Assembly: GCF_932526225.1 (NCBI RefSeq) | Contig: NC_064043.1 | Location: 8,235,501-8,299,500, forward strand | DNA: 64,000 nucleotides | Direction: 5' to 3' | From: Nematostella vectensis | Taxonomy: Eukaryota; Cnidaria; Anthozoa; Actiniaria; Edwardsiidae | In this document: in pieces, positions 1 through 12,800 of the stretch | Position numbering within the stretch: position 1 is the stretch's first letter | How the letters are laid out: each line of letters starts with the position of its first letter | Notes under the pieces: model-generated | The model's input: the letters and a program-made list of their open reading frames with translations, nothing else | Database searches by the model: none | What the model was told of the DNA's origin: nothing | Program-made: the position numbers and the translations under genes

Positions 1-802
1 TGTTTTATCAACAAAGATCGTCCCGTTGAATATGGAATTTAGCATAATCGCTTTTGATTATGTTATTTTGGCGATGACAATAGGGGTTGACCACAGGAAG
101 CCCAAGAAAGCTGAGTCGTCCGCCCTTCTAGTGGTTTTGTGTATTTAGATGTTTGCCGAGGTCCATCCTTGGTTAAAAAAATATTTTTTACATGAGCCAA
201 AAATTCGTGTTTATTCTCTACCTTCCACTCACCGTATAAGAAAACAAAATGCTCGTGAAATTCTGGTGACCTTTATCTGTCAACATTGTCTCGCGATTCC
301 ATTGAGACAAGAAGCTCGCGCTTTATTTTCTATGAAGATTTTAACGGAAAATTTATTTGAAGAACTGTACATTTTATTTCTAGGACGCCGATTTTGTCAA
401 AATTTTATAACTCATAATAGGATGGCTAAATTGAGCTACTTACTCTTGTTTTGCTAGAAATATTCTTGGGTTTTATTATCTCAAAAACGCTGTGTTTTAC
501 TTATCGCACAGCAATCGTTTTAATAAACCCGTGCTTCTAGAAATATCCTTTGAATTTGACAATCTCATTGAAACTGGTTGAAACAAGCTGAGTAGACAAC
601 TTGAAAATTTGTGATTATCTGTGTGTTGCCCAATAGATTAAAGTTATTTCCTTGAGTCTAATTTATGTTAAGTTTTTGTTAAACAAATTGTGCCAAGCTC
701 GTTTCAATATTCGCCCGCGTCTCTTGCGGTGCGAATGGCAAGTTTCACCTGTCTTCTCGTATTTTGCCTGTGGCGATTAATTAGTGGCATGTTCCTTTGA
801 AG
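1..802. other. Intron sequence upstream of first visible PHKA exon
   Basis: This stretch ends in an AG acceptor just before the first recognisable PHKA exon. It is AT-rich and I see no conserved coding segment or repeat family in it. An open frame at 149-457 shows no recognisable protein features and is treated as chance. Confidence 0.6.
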
Positions 803-3800
803 GTGAAGAAATACACAACCCTGTTGGAGCCGCTGCTAATCAAAGACGAGACGGGACTGGTGTTGATGCCCGAGCTCTTCTTTGTTCCGCGGGATAAGGT
901 AAGGTCCATTATAAGGCATATTTGAGGATCACTAGTCTGCTTAAAAAAGGCCAATCACGCTGCCATTTTACGCTTCCGCACAATACAGAGTGACTAAACG
1001 AATCCATTTCCATCGACTAATAAAAGCAAGTAACTGAGAAACTTTCAATCAAATATCATTAATAAAGTATCAGACTTTAACCGTGGATGATTATTTTAAA
1101 GTTTTCTTGCAAATTTCAATTGTAAACAACAACAAAGGAGTGGTTGATTGACATTCTTTAACCGCCGCGCCTTCCCGTGACACTTACAGCAGCTGCTTAT
1201 GAGAGCAGGGAGTCCTGAATGGTCCTCCGAAAAATCAGATTTACTTGTTCGGGGCGATCATATGCAGGCAACACTCTTAAAGTGTTGATTAGTGTTTAGC
1301 TCCATCTAATGAAGTAGACGAAATGCCTACTTCAAATAATCGCGTCCCCCGAATAATCGTAAAAATTCAACGTGGTGTTAATTAGGGCTGGTAGCGCTAG
1401 GAAATTCACGTTATATTTTGTTCAAATGTTTGTTTACAGCGCTAATAATGTTGTTAAAATACAGACGCTTCGAGGCTACTGCCTCTCCATCAGTGGAGGC
1501 TATTGCCTCTCCATCTAAAAGCAACAAACATTTGAACAAAAAATTCCCCGAATAATCCCCTCGCTTGAGAAAAAAGCGACACAACATTTTTTCTCATAGC
1601 TCGTTTTGTTTATGGCTCTTTTAAAGATAGTAATCATTTTGCTGCTTGCACATTTAAAATAAGACACTTTTTATCTAGAGATTCGCCCTGACAGCATGTG
1701 ACCCGATAGCCTTACATTAGCTCGGGCTCATGGCGGCTTTAGAAGAACTAACAGAGTTTGTATAAGCGAACTTGAGTTTGGCGCTGATCTTATCTTGTTA
1801 TCGACTTTGAAATAAGAACAGCTTGATGGCTCAAGACCACTAAAATTGCTGTACTGTTTAAGTCGGTATGAAAGTTCTCGTGTGGGCAGGAATCACTGTC
1901 AGGGGTTAGAAAGGGGATGTGGAAAGGTGCTTTAGAGATTTTGTGTGGAATTAAATTTAAACACTTTGTTTGTTTCAGGTCAGCGAAGAGAAGGCAAATC
2001 CGCATAGTGTTGATCGCATGGGCGGAGAGTATGCCCCACACATGTGGTCTCAGTCGCTCTACATCGTGGCCTGCCTTTTGCAGGAGGTAGGTATAGAACA
2101 CAAGAGACGCTAGGTGTTTTAGCAAGGACGACTGCAAGTTTAAGCAATTGAATTAAAATTGAGCTTAGCGTGAAATGACAAACGGCAAACGCTCTATGTC
2201 AAGCTGCTGACTGTTATTTGAACATTCACGTTGAAAGGAGAAAGTATGCGTTAACGCTTTGTTACGTTACGTTGTGTCGACATCTTCCCTGTCCATGGCG
2301 AGTGTTCACCCACTTGCCCCTGAAAATGAGGTCTACTTTGGACCCCATATGACTACTTACCATAGACCCGTCAGCGTAATCTAGGCCAATAGAATACGAT
2401 CCTTCTCGACACTGTAGGTACCAATCTCTCTCTTTACTCTGTGCCAAGCTGATGACTGTAGCTTGTACACCCACATGGGAGAGGGAGAACAAATCGTCTG
2501 CTTCCAAGGGTGACTTGAGCTCATCTCTCACTGTCACTGTAAACTGCAGACCACAGAATCTACCACGATGAATATTATTGGTTTTGTCCCGTTCACGGAC
2601 ATGGTTGTCTATGGAGTTCTAAAATCCCCTTTCCACTCTTGTCCATTCCACTAGGCCTTACTTTAAGTTAGTATCTCATCCACATATATCTGCATTTCGC
2701 AATCCTTTCTCTGTAGAGGTAGCAATAAGTCTTCTACCCTAGCATGATCGATCAGGAATGTTTGTCAGATACAAATATAATACCCTGGCAGTTAAAAATC
2801 TTCATTTGTGCTTGCTTTTACAGAAATTCGTTGCAATGGGTGAATTAGATCCCCTCAACAGAAGACAAAGCACAGAGTCCCGGCCCGATGTCGTGGTTCA
2901 AGGTATGGAGTCCTCCATTTTTCCTTAGTCTCTCATTATTTATAGAACTTTTAAAACTGTCACCGTGACTCATTGGTACGACTCAATTTTCACGGTGTCC
3001 ACTCTTAACACATTCTAAAAGGTGAGGCAGTCGTGATGCAATTAAAACGTGTTTTCGATAGAGAGGGATTATGCTTAGCCGATCTGTTCAGAATGTGTTT
3101 CTGAACCATGTTTTTAACATTTACTATACTTCCAAGTTGCACTTCTTGCTGAGGATGACAACGTGCGCGCCCAGCTGTCTCTCCTAGAAGTCCCAGTCCA
3201 GGTTGTACGACAAGTTCACCCCATCCAAGTCCTGCCTGCCCACGTTCTAAGCACCACGTATCAGCAGCTAGGTAAAAGTCACTTGCTTTGCAAACCTATC
3301 GACGTGGTCAATATCTAAGTAAGTTCACGTGATGAGTACCACCTATCAGCAACTAGGTAAGGTCACGTGCTTTGGAAACCTAGCGACGTGGTGAATATCT
3401 TAGTAAGGTCACGTGATGAGCACCACCTATCAGCAGCTAGGTAAGAACACGTGATCATATCTAGGTAAGGTCACGTGCTTTGCAAACCTATCGACAGCTA
3501 GGTAAGATCACGTGATCAGCACCATCTATCAACAGGCTGGTAAAGGGTGGTATGGATCACGTTTCATGGACCGGGCAAAATGGCTTTTCACGTTTCACGG
3601 ACAAAAAAAATGGCCTTTAAATCGTTAAATCACGTTTCAAAGACATCGAAATGGACGATTTTACGTTTCTCGTAGGGTGAAAAATGGCCAAATCTCGTTT
3701 CACGAAAATACCCTTTACCACCCTGTATCAGCAGCTAGGTAAGGTAATTATCTTTCCAAAAAGTATCTCCGTGAAGGCGATGTTACACGGGTTGTCAAGG

Positions 3801-6800
3801 TCCATGGAAGGCTTAGCAATCCGCTCTAAACCTTTGTATGTTTCTATCAACGCATGCATTCCCTTATTAGTTTTTTTTTTCTCGTAGGAAAAAATGGCAA
3901 GCTGGAAATGACCGGAAGGTGTGTATAGATAACTTCGTTTCTGAAAGCCTCGGTGTAACATGTCTTGTTCTTTATTTCTCAGACCTTTCTATAATATCAG
4001 CGTTTCTCATGCCTTGTTACTATTTTTTTCACTTTGACGATACTATATTAGCGTCTCTGATACCTGTTTTTTATGTTTTTATTTTTATTTTTCAGACCAT
4101 ACTATAATATCACCGTTTCTCATACCTTGTTAATATGTTTTTATCTCAGGCCATACTATAATATCACCGTTTCTCATACCTTGTTAATATGTTTTTATCT
4201 CAGGCCATACTATAACAACACCGTTTCTCATATCTTGTTAATTATGTTTTTATCTCAGGCCATAAATTAACATCAACGTTTCTCATACCTTGTTAATGTG
4301 TTTTTATCTCAGATCATACAATAATATCACCGTTTTTCATACCTTGTTAATATGTTTTTATCTCAGGCCATACTATAACATCACCGTTTCTCATACCTTG
4401 TTATGTGTTTTTATCTCAGACCATACTATAATATCGGTGTTCTGGGCACGAGTACACTGTACAGGATAGGAAACGCCCTTTTCACATTCACACCACAGGT
4501 GGGTGTTGTGTTTCTGTGATCATGACTAGTTCTCAAATAAGGTGAACATAGTTACTACATAACTACCCAACCTACCAAGACACCTTTCTAGGGAAGATCT
4601 CTCAAGCGTACAGTTACATGCGGACGTTTTACGTCATATTACGTTGTATTGACATCTTCCCTGTCCATACCATGTGTAGTGGCTGTTCCGGAGAGCGATC
4701 AAAAAATTAAAGCGTTAAATTAGATTAAGCTGTTTCTGAAATTTCTGGCTGATTAGTAAGAGCTGAATAACTTACTATTTGCCACCCATAAAAGCAGGTG
4801 ATTTCTAAGAGGAATTCTCCTATTGATGCAATTAAGTGTTGCATAACGTTTTGATACGTTAGGTTAGGTTGTGTTGACATCTTCCCTGTCCATGGCGAGT
4901 GTTCACCCACTTGCTCCTGAAAATGAGGTCTACTTTGGACCCCATATGACTACTTACCATAAACCCGTCAGCGTAATCTAGGCCAATAGAATACGATCCT
5001 TCTCGACACTGTAGGTACCAATCCCTCTCTTTACTCTGTGCCAAGCTGATGACTGTAGCTTGTACACCCACATGGGAGAGGGAGAACAAATCGTCTGCTT
5101 CCAAGGGGGACTTGAGCTCACTCTCACTGTCACTGTAAACTGCAGACCACATTTCAGCAGACACTTCTATTTCGTGGACATTTTCTCTGCCCGAAGTTGT
5201 CTGTTAGAATAAATTTTGACTATAGTGCCCCTTGTAGTTGTTATGTTACATTGGTTTCTCTATTAATCGACCAACCTCGGGACCAAGACATGTAACCGAA
5301 GGTATATCAATACATCATTTAAGCAATGATTTAAGTGTAAACATTTTGGGACAGTTCAGTGGCCGGATGATCGCTTAATAGATGCACCATTTTATTCCTG
5401 TTAAGAATGTTATAAAATATATAATTATATAATTTATTTACTTATAATGCGCTAAAACTATGTAAACATATTCTAAATATAATATCATTAAGGCTTTTAT
5501 TGAAAACCGTTTGTTATTCCCCAGTTCCTGGACTACCACCAGTTCTACCTATGCCTCGATAACGAATTCTTGGCAGACCGGTTCAAGTCGTTGGTGGGTT
5601 TCCTGGGCGCGAATTGGCGGAGTCTCGGGAGACCAATCCTGACTTTGGTCGTTACCACTGCGATGATGGGTAAGCCCCTTAGCTAAAGGCACCGAAAAAG
5701 CGTAGAAAAACTTTCACAGTACTTATCCATAATATGTAACCAAGAAAAATAAAGGAAAAAAGGAAAACACAAAAAGCAACAACTTCGTCCCTGAGCTGTG
5801 TTGCATGTCAGCTGCCTGAGGCGCCTTCCCATGACTTTAGCTCGACCAAATCTATTTTTGCATTAATTCAATACAGTGAAAAGCGTAAATTAGCTTCAAT
5901 TAAAGTGGGGGCAGCCAATTTATCAATTGGTGGCAAACATAGAAATACAAAATCCTCAATTGTTAGTGCGGCTTTGGAATGCCAAGAACGCTTTACGGCA
6001 AAACTGTCATTCTTTAAATTCACTAAGGGGCCGTCCACACTAACACGGATTCGTTTGGATCCCTATACTTTTTGATACGTTTAGGCCTTCCGTTCACACT
6101 AACACGAACGCTGGATCAAGCGAATCCGGATACTTTGTAAACGCCGTCGAAAGTGCATCAAAATGGATCCGTATACTTTGGTCCGTAGTGTGGAAGGTCG
6201 GATCCGTATCAAAATAAAAACGATGGCGTCATATCGCAGGCGCGCGCTGCTTTGAGCATGCGCATATCATAAAAATGACGTCACCCCGTACCTTTCAGCG
6301 TTTCAAACGTTTGAATCCGTGTTAGTGTGGACGGCTGTATCCAGGCGAACACGTTGCGAAAACGTTAGTGTGGACGCGATTCAAGTGACGCGTTTTCGGC
6401 GAAACGAATCCGGATACTTTTGAATCCGTGTTAGTGTGGACGGCTGTATCCAGGCGAACACGTTGCGAAAACGTTAGTGTCGACGCGATTCAAGTGATGC
6501 GTTCTCGGCGAAACGAATCCGGATACTTTTGAGTCCGTGCTAGTGTGGACGCCCCCTAAGTGGCGCTCCCCTTATGCTGTTACTACTGAATTGTCATGGT
6601 CAACTACCGCTATATTGATTAAGTGTAAAGCAAATTTCGGTTTGTGTCTTGTAGAGGAATCAATATCATCCTGTATCGGCAACCTCATCTTGAAGCTTAA
6701 AGGAGGTTATCTCTCCGGAGTAAGGTGAGATATAGCCGAGGCAGATCAGAGAAAAAAGAGGAGCAGGAAATGAATTTTAAAAGTGTTATACTCTTATTGT

Positions 6801-9800
6801 GGATATTCTAAACCTTCTAAACGCTTTGCAATAGATTTTAATTTTGGCGGTGTTTACATCCTCGTGAAAAGCAAATTCAGCGAGAAATGCTCAAAATGAG
6901 TAAGGAACATCAATTTGATATTGTGTTGTTTTTTTTGGCAGAGTCCGGTTGGGGTATCTGTCCGACTTCCTCAGTACCTCCTGTATCTCCATGCTACATT
7001 TCGTCAGGGACTACAGTGAGACAGGTTAGGTGTTGTGTATAGTGCTTTTTTAAGGACTGTACTTACGTCAGCTCCGCGTGGCGGAGAGACCCGGGAAACT
7101 GAAGAATTGCGTGTACGACTTACCGACAGGGCAAAAAAAAAAAATGGCAAGTTTTCCCAAAATAAGCTCTTGTTAACGTCTTCGAGATATGAGGCTTGAA
7201 GCGCAATTTTCTAATGTTCAAAGTATGAATTCTCTTCGTTTTTAGGGAGAAGTCGGACGCTGATCAGAGATTAAGCCAACTTTGCTCGCTAATATCTAAA
7301 TTTCTTATCTTCTAAATTTCTTTAAAATTTGGAATTAAGCTTTTGGTCAGAGAAACACCTTGTAAGCGGAATCTTGAGCTTATATATTGAGAATTGGAAA
7401 ATTTAATGCCATTTTTTTGCTCTGTCCGACTTCCCTCTTTCGTGGTCCAAACTCGTGTGTTTTTATAAATGATCATAATAGATATGTTTACCTATAACCT
7501 TTGGCTTACTCTAGTTGACATTTACTATAACCTTTGGCTTACTCTAGTTGACATTTACTAAGCTTGTACCTATAACCTTTGGCTTACTCTAGTTGACATT
7601 TACTAAGCTTGTACCTATAACCTTTGGCTTACTCTAGTTGACATTTACTAAGCTTGTACCTATAACCTTTGGCTTACTCTAGTTGACATTTACTAAGCTT
7701 GTACCTATAACCTTTGGCTTACTCTAGTTGACATTTTCTAAGCTTGTACCTATAACCTTTGACTTACTCTAGTTGACATTTACAAAGCTTGTACCTATAA
7801 CCTTTGGCTTACTCTAGTTGACATTTACTAAGCTTGTACCTATAACCTTTGGCTTACTCTAGTTGACATTTACTAAGCTTGCACCTATAACTCTTGACCT
7901 ACCTATTGTAGCTGACATGAACATAGTGCGCTCATGTGTTTTCGTGTGCTATCATTTGGTTTTTATTGCGTTTTTGTGTTTGCGCAGATCTCAGGATGCT
8001 ACGGCAGTCAGGATTCACTGGTAGAGATCTGTTGAAAAGAAGTGACTCAAGGGTATGTAGAATACTTGAACCATCGCGACGAACTTTATACCAAAAGAAA
8101 GCTCAGATATGTAGCCATTTTAGAAGACGGAGTCTGCTTACTTATGCGACTAAAAACTTAAAACCGCTTCCTTTAAGCCCCGTGCAAACTGCGCCAGCAC
8201 CTGCCAGCATTGCTGGCGAATTTTCGCTTGACTGACTATAGGACAAAGGAAATGTCAAAATGGGAAATGAACTTTCTGACATTTCCTTTGTCCTATAGTC
8301 AGTCAAGCGAAAATTCGCCAGCAATGCTGGCAGGTGCTGGCGCAGTTTGCACACGGGGCTTTACTCTCTTGTTCAATGGATAGCTTGATCGTCATAGTTC
8401 AGTTGCCCCCGTCATAAACATCTTATCCTTAACTAGTAAGAACTTTTTTATACTTCAGGTTTTTTGCTGAGGAATGTTGATTTTTTTCTGAATCAATTTC
8501 CGAGTCAATTTCCTTTTTAGTGCCCAAGTCGAAGCAGTGAACGGCCCATCAAACGACATTCTCTAACTAATTTATTTTTGCATAGGGCCGCTCAAACACC
8601 ATCACATCCGGCACAAGTCCTAAGACTTCCAATCTTACTGGATCCATCAAAAGGAGTCGCAGCGTCTCCATATACTGTGACCGTGACACTATGATGTCAC
8701 CCTGTAAGTACTACTCTCCTAAAAGATAAGGTGGCGAGGAGGGTAAAGCCATCGAGTCCTCCCTCGGTATCAATGACGCCACGAAACGACCCTTGGGTCT
8801 GTCCCTGGGCAAAATGTATACACAGATAGTACCTAAAATGCGGGCGTCGCGTAGCCCCTGGAATTACCCTTGCTTGGGGCAAATAATGGGGAAATAATAT
8901 TATACAGTATGTATCTTAAAATGGAGGGGGTGGTTCCAAAACCCGCCATCCCCCCTTCCTTTAAGTGTGTTCCTGATTTTAAAATTCTTTGAAACGTCAT
9001 GGATAGGTTGTTAAAGCAATACTTATAAACCAGACAGCGCTGATAAACAATAAATAATAGCTAAACCGCAAAGTAAAGTTGAAATTAGAACTTTTCAACA
9101 GCTTCTACAGTGAAAAGAGGGCACTCCTCACTTCACATTTTGTTCGTAGCTGTATAAAAGCTTAAACATAAGCGTCGCTTATTAGGCTCTCTTTGTCCGA
9201 TTCATTCTTGATTTGTTCCCTTTTGGTCTCATTATTTTTATACTGTCTCATTATTTTGTAAGTTAGAAATGTGAAAGACATGAATATATGAAAGAGGCCA
9301 ACTAAATGGCTCGTAATGACTCGTGTCATTGATAAATTGAGAATCCGGGTTAAAAAAAAACAAATAAATAGCTAAAATAATTTGTGCTCACATAAATTAC
9401 AAATACGCATAAACAGGGGTAAATTAAACTAACCTATATAAAATATTCATAGATGCCATTATTAGCAAATATGTTATTTAGATTCATCCATCCAATCGTA
9501 TACACCACTGTTTCTATTTTATTCCCTCTAAAAGAAATGAAGTAAGTAGGAGTCCTTCATCAGTGTATACTCCGTTCGTATAAACAGAATTCTTCTGAGC
9601 CATATCCCATAACTCTTCCAATACCTCACGTGCCTGGGAAGCCTGATCACTCATACGAGTGATGATGCAGAGTTATTTCTTACTCTATTTTTTATTATTA
9701 TTTTTTTTGCATTCTAGGAGTTCTAAAATTGTATACGAATAAACGATAAGATGATTCTCGGAAACTATTGGGCTGCATCATTGATTACCTATAGAGCTTT

Positions 9801-12800
9801 ATGCTTTCCATGCGCCACGCTAAGTGTGAATTCATTGGATATAACAGTCAGATGACAAGGCGTAAAAATCCCTGTGGATATTTCAGACTAGCCTTTGCCT
9901 CTCTTTCAAGCCATATTGTCGAGTAAATCGTGGCTCAGGAAAATTTTATGACATAAACCCATAAACAAATTCTATAGAGGATACCATCCATCACAACTTT
10001 TTTGATAAATGTTGCTCTCTCGAAAGTGTTGATTAGGTAAAAAAAACTAGCAACGTTTATTAAAAATTGTCTGTAGACAGTTATGTCAATCTTCGCTCTT
10101 TTTTTCTTATTCGCTTTCGCTTAGTCGTCTCTCCTTGCTTGTCCACTTCTCAGTAGAGCATTCTCCTTGCTTGTCCATATCTTGGTAGAGCATTCTTGCT
10201 GCGCCCTTGTTAAACTGCCAATAAACTAATGTTTAGGTGATTTTTGATTTTGGTTATTCCTATATATGACTTGTCGCCGTGCTTTCATTGATTAAAAGTA
10301 ATCTTAGACCAAAGAGAGGGTTAACATGTCAAAACAGGTATAGTTCCGAGTGCACTTCATAATTATAATAACCACACATACACACAATCATCATCCTATG
10401 TATGCACAAATCCCTACGCAAATATCTTACTCATGCACCGATAACTTATAAGAAAAAAAAAAAGAATTCATGTTCCGTAGGGAGTCAAAAGTATGGATAC
10501 AGATTCTAGAAATTGAGATGGAAATTAGGTCCTAGGATTGACCTTCACTTTGTACAGGGCTAAGCTCTACGCGGGGGTTGAGACTACGCAGTTGGTCTGA
10601 TGTGAGTACAGAAGCAGAATCAGACGCATCATCGACATCTTCAATAGCTATTCCAGGTACTATCACAATCAGCAAGCATCTACACAAAGCATCGACAAAG
10701 GGCTTCGATGGTCACGATTATCATACAGAGTAGCTAATGGGCATTTCTTGGAAAGTGTATTCTCGGAAATTTTTATATTTCGAAAATGGTCATATTAATC
10801 ATGCAGCAGCTATGTCTTGCTCAGATATCTAATGGGACTTCTCTTTGGTTTCTTGGAAAGAATGCTAGACGCATTGCTAGTGTATTTCTTCTCTAGCTAT
10901 AAAGCGTCTTCTTGGTGATGGAAGCATGAAGGATGATAACTTTTTTGGAAGATGTGTTCTTGAAATTTGATTCTTGGAAAGCTTTCCTGTAAAAGCGTCG
11001 TCTTCTTGTAGTCGCATGATCATTTCTCGTATCCACTCCTTACTACTGATGTTAATGATGCGTCTAACATAAAAGTAATGTGTTCTTTAAGCATAATGAT
11101 TGAATAACCGAATTGTTAAGTACTGTGCGTAACTATTGTCTTAAAGTTAAAGGTAATATTAGATTTTCTGATAATTTCATGGTAAATCTGATAGCCTGTA
11201 CGGCTAAATCTTTTATTTGTTGGCCTTCTTCGAATAATATGAGTACTGTTACATTATAAAGTAAAGTAAAGATTTATTTAACAGGAATGTGTTTGTATTA
11301 GTACATCACCCTTGTACCTGATGTAACCCTCCCATCGGCTGTTAAGATAACAGTAATAACGATTTTAACAACTTACAATGAGGCTGAAGTCTCACGTAGG
11401 TCGTCACGCCTACCTTTGTAGTTTCGGCCAATTGTGAAATTTGATCAAAATTACGTACACGTGCACTAGTACAAAGACAGCTATAATTCTAATGTAATGT
11501 AAAAAAATGAACTGTAAGGAAAATAATCACGTAAAGAAAGAAGTTGATTGGCAAAGACGGTTTGGTTGACTAGGCAGAAATGCCTATGGATTTCGGTTTG
11601 GGATTGTACCCATATCGTGACGTGTGTCTAATAAGCGTGTATCTACTGTATGGGAGCAGATAAATGGGTATTCTGATAAACTTATGGTGAGTTATGTAAG
11701 GCCTATGACAAAGCCCGCTTTTTTTAAGCCACCGTTTCAAAAGTAAATGCATGCAAATAAACATGTAACAATCGAAATTATTTATTTCTATGCATCGTCA
11801 TTTTGAACAGCGCGTGAGAATAACCTCGTTTGCCCTAGGCCTTTAGGTGCCTGCTGAGAGAGATTGTGTTATAATAATGTGTTAAAAATGAAAGTCCGGG
11901 GGATTTTGTAAGAATAATTTAAGGTTAATGATGGACTGATATGTGAGATATTGGCACATCTTCTAATAGATCAATCGTGTAATGGTGTTAATGATAGTGC
12001 ATGATAATATATGATAATTTGTAACGTCTTCCTCACTCAGGCCGTAATCTTTCAAGGTCACCTTCTCCTACTAGAACTGGTGGGTAACCCGTCTGTCCGT
12101 AAACCATCAACAATAATTATATGCCACAATCTTCACTATTCTATTGTTGTCAGATGACTGTATTGTCTTGCTTGTCTTGCTTTGTAGATGTTGTGGGCTT
12201 GTCTTTGCTTTTCTTTCTATCACTGCTTGAATGTTGTTATTGTTAATGTTGAACATGTATTGTGTACCCCTCGAAAAGGTATCTTTTTTAATATGTCTGC
12301 ATCGTTCAGGAGTATGTCTACTTCACGGCGCGATGTATACCCTAATCGTCTTGCTCCGAACGTATTTTCATTGTTCTAGTATGATTATATATTGGCGTCA
12401 ATTTGTAAATTAATAAAAACAAAATCACGTAATGGTTCTCATTCTCCAGAAAAGGCAAATTCACTCTGAAAAAAAATTTCCCTTTTCAAACCCCTTTCTA
12501 GTCCAAAATCTACCTATTGTCAAACAAATTTCAACAGAACTTCATTGCAGAATGATTTGGGTTAATAAATGTCTAGTTTAACAATATATTTAAAGTACTA
12601 AATGTTGAATCGATGGAACATGCCGAAACAGAGATAGGCATTGTATTATCCACCTTAGATTATCAGCTTTTAAGATATAGCTAAATACGATGTTTTCAAG
12701 ACCTTAGAGTTACTCATTGCTCTTCCCTTACAACTTGTAAAACCAATTCATATCAGACTCGGTACAAGACGGCATTACCAAGGTCTAGTTTGATTGAACA

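Noticed and set aside
149-457. 102-codon open frame on the plus strand
   Set aside because: No conserved motif, not in phase with PHKA exons, and in AT-rich intron; probably chance.
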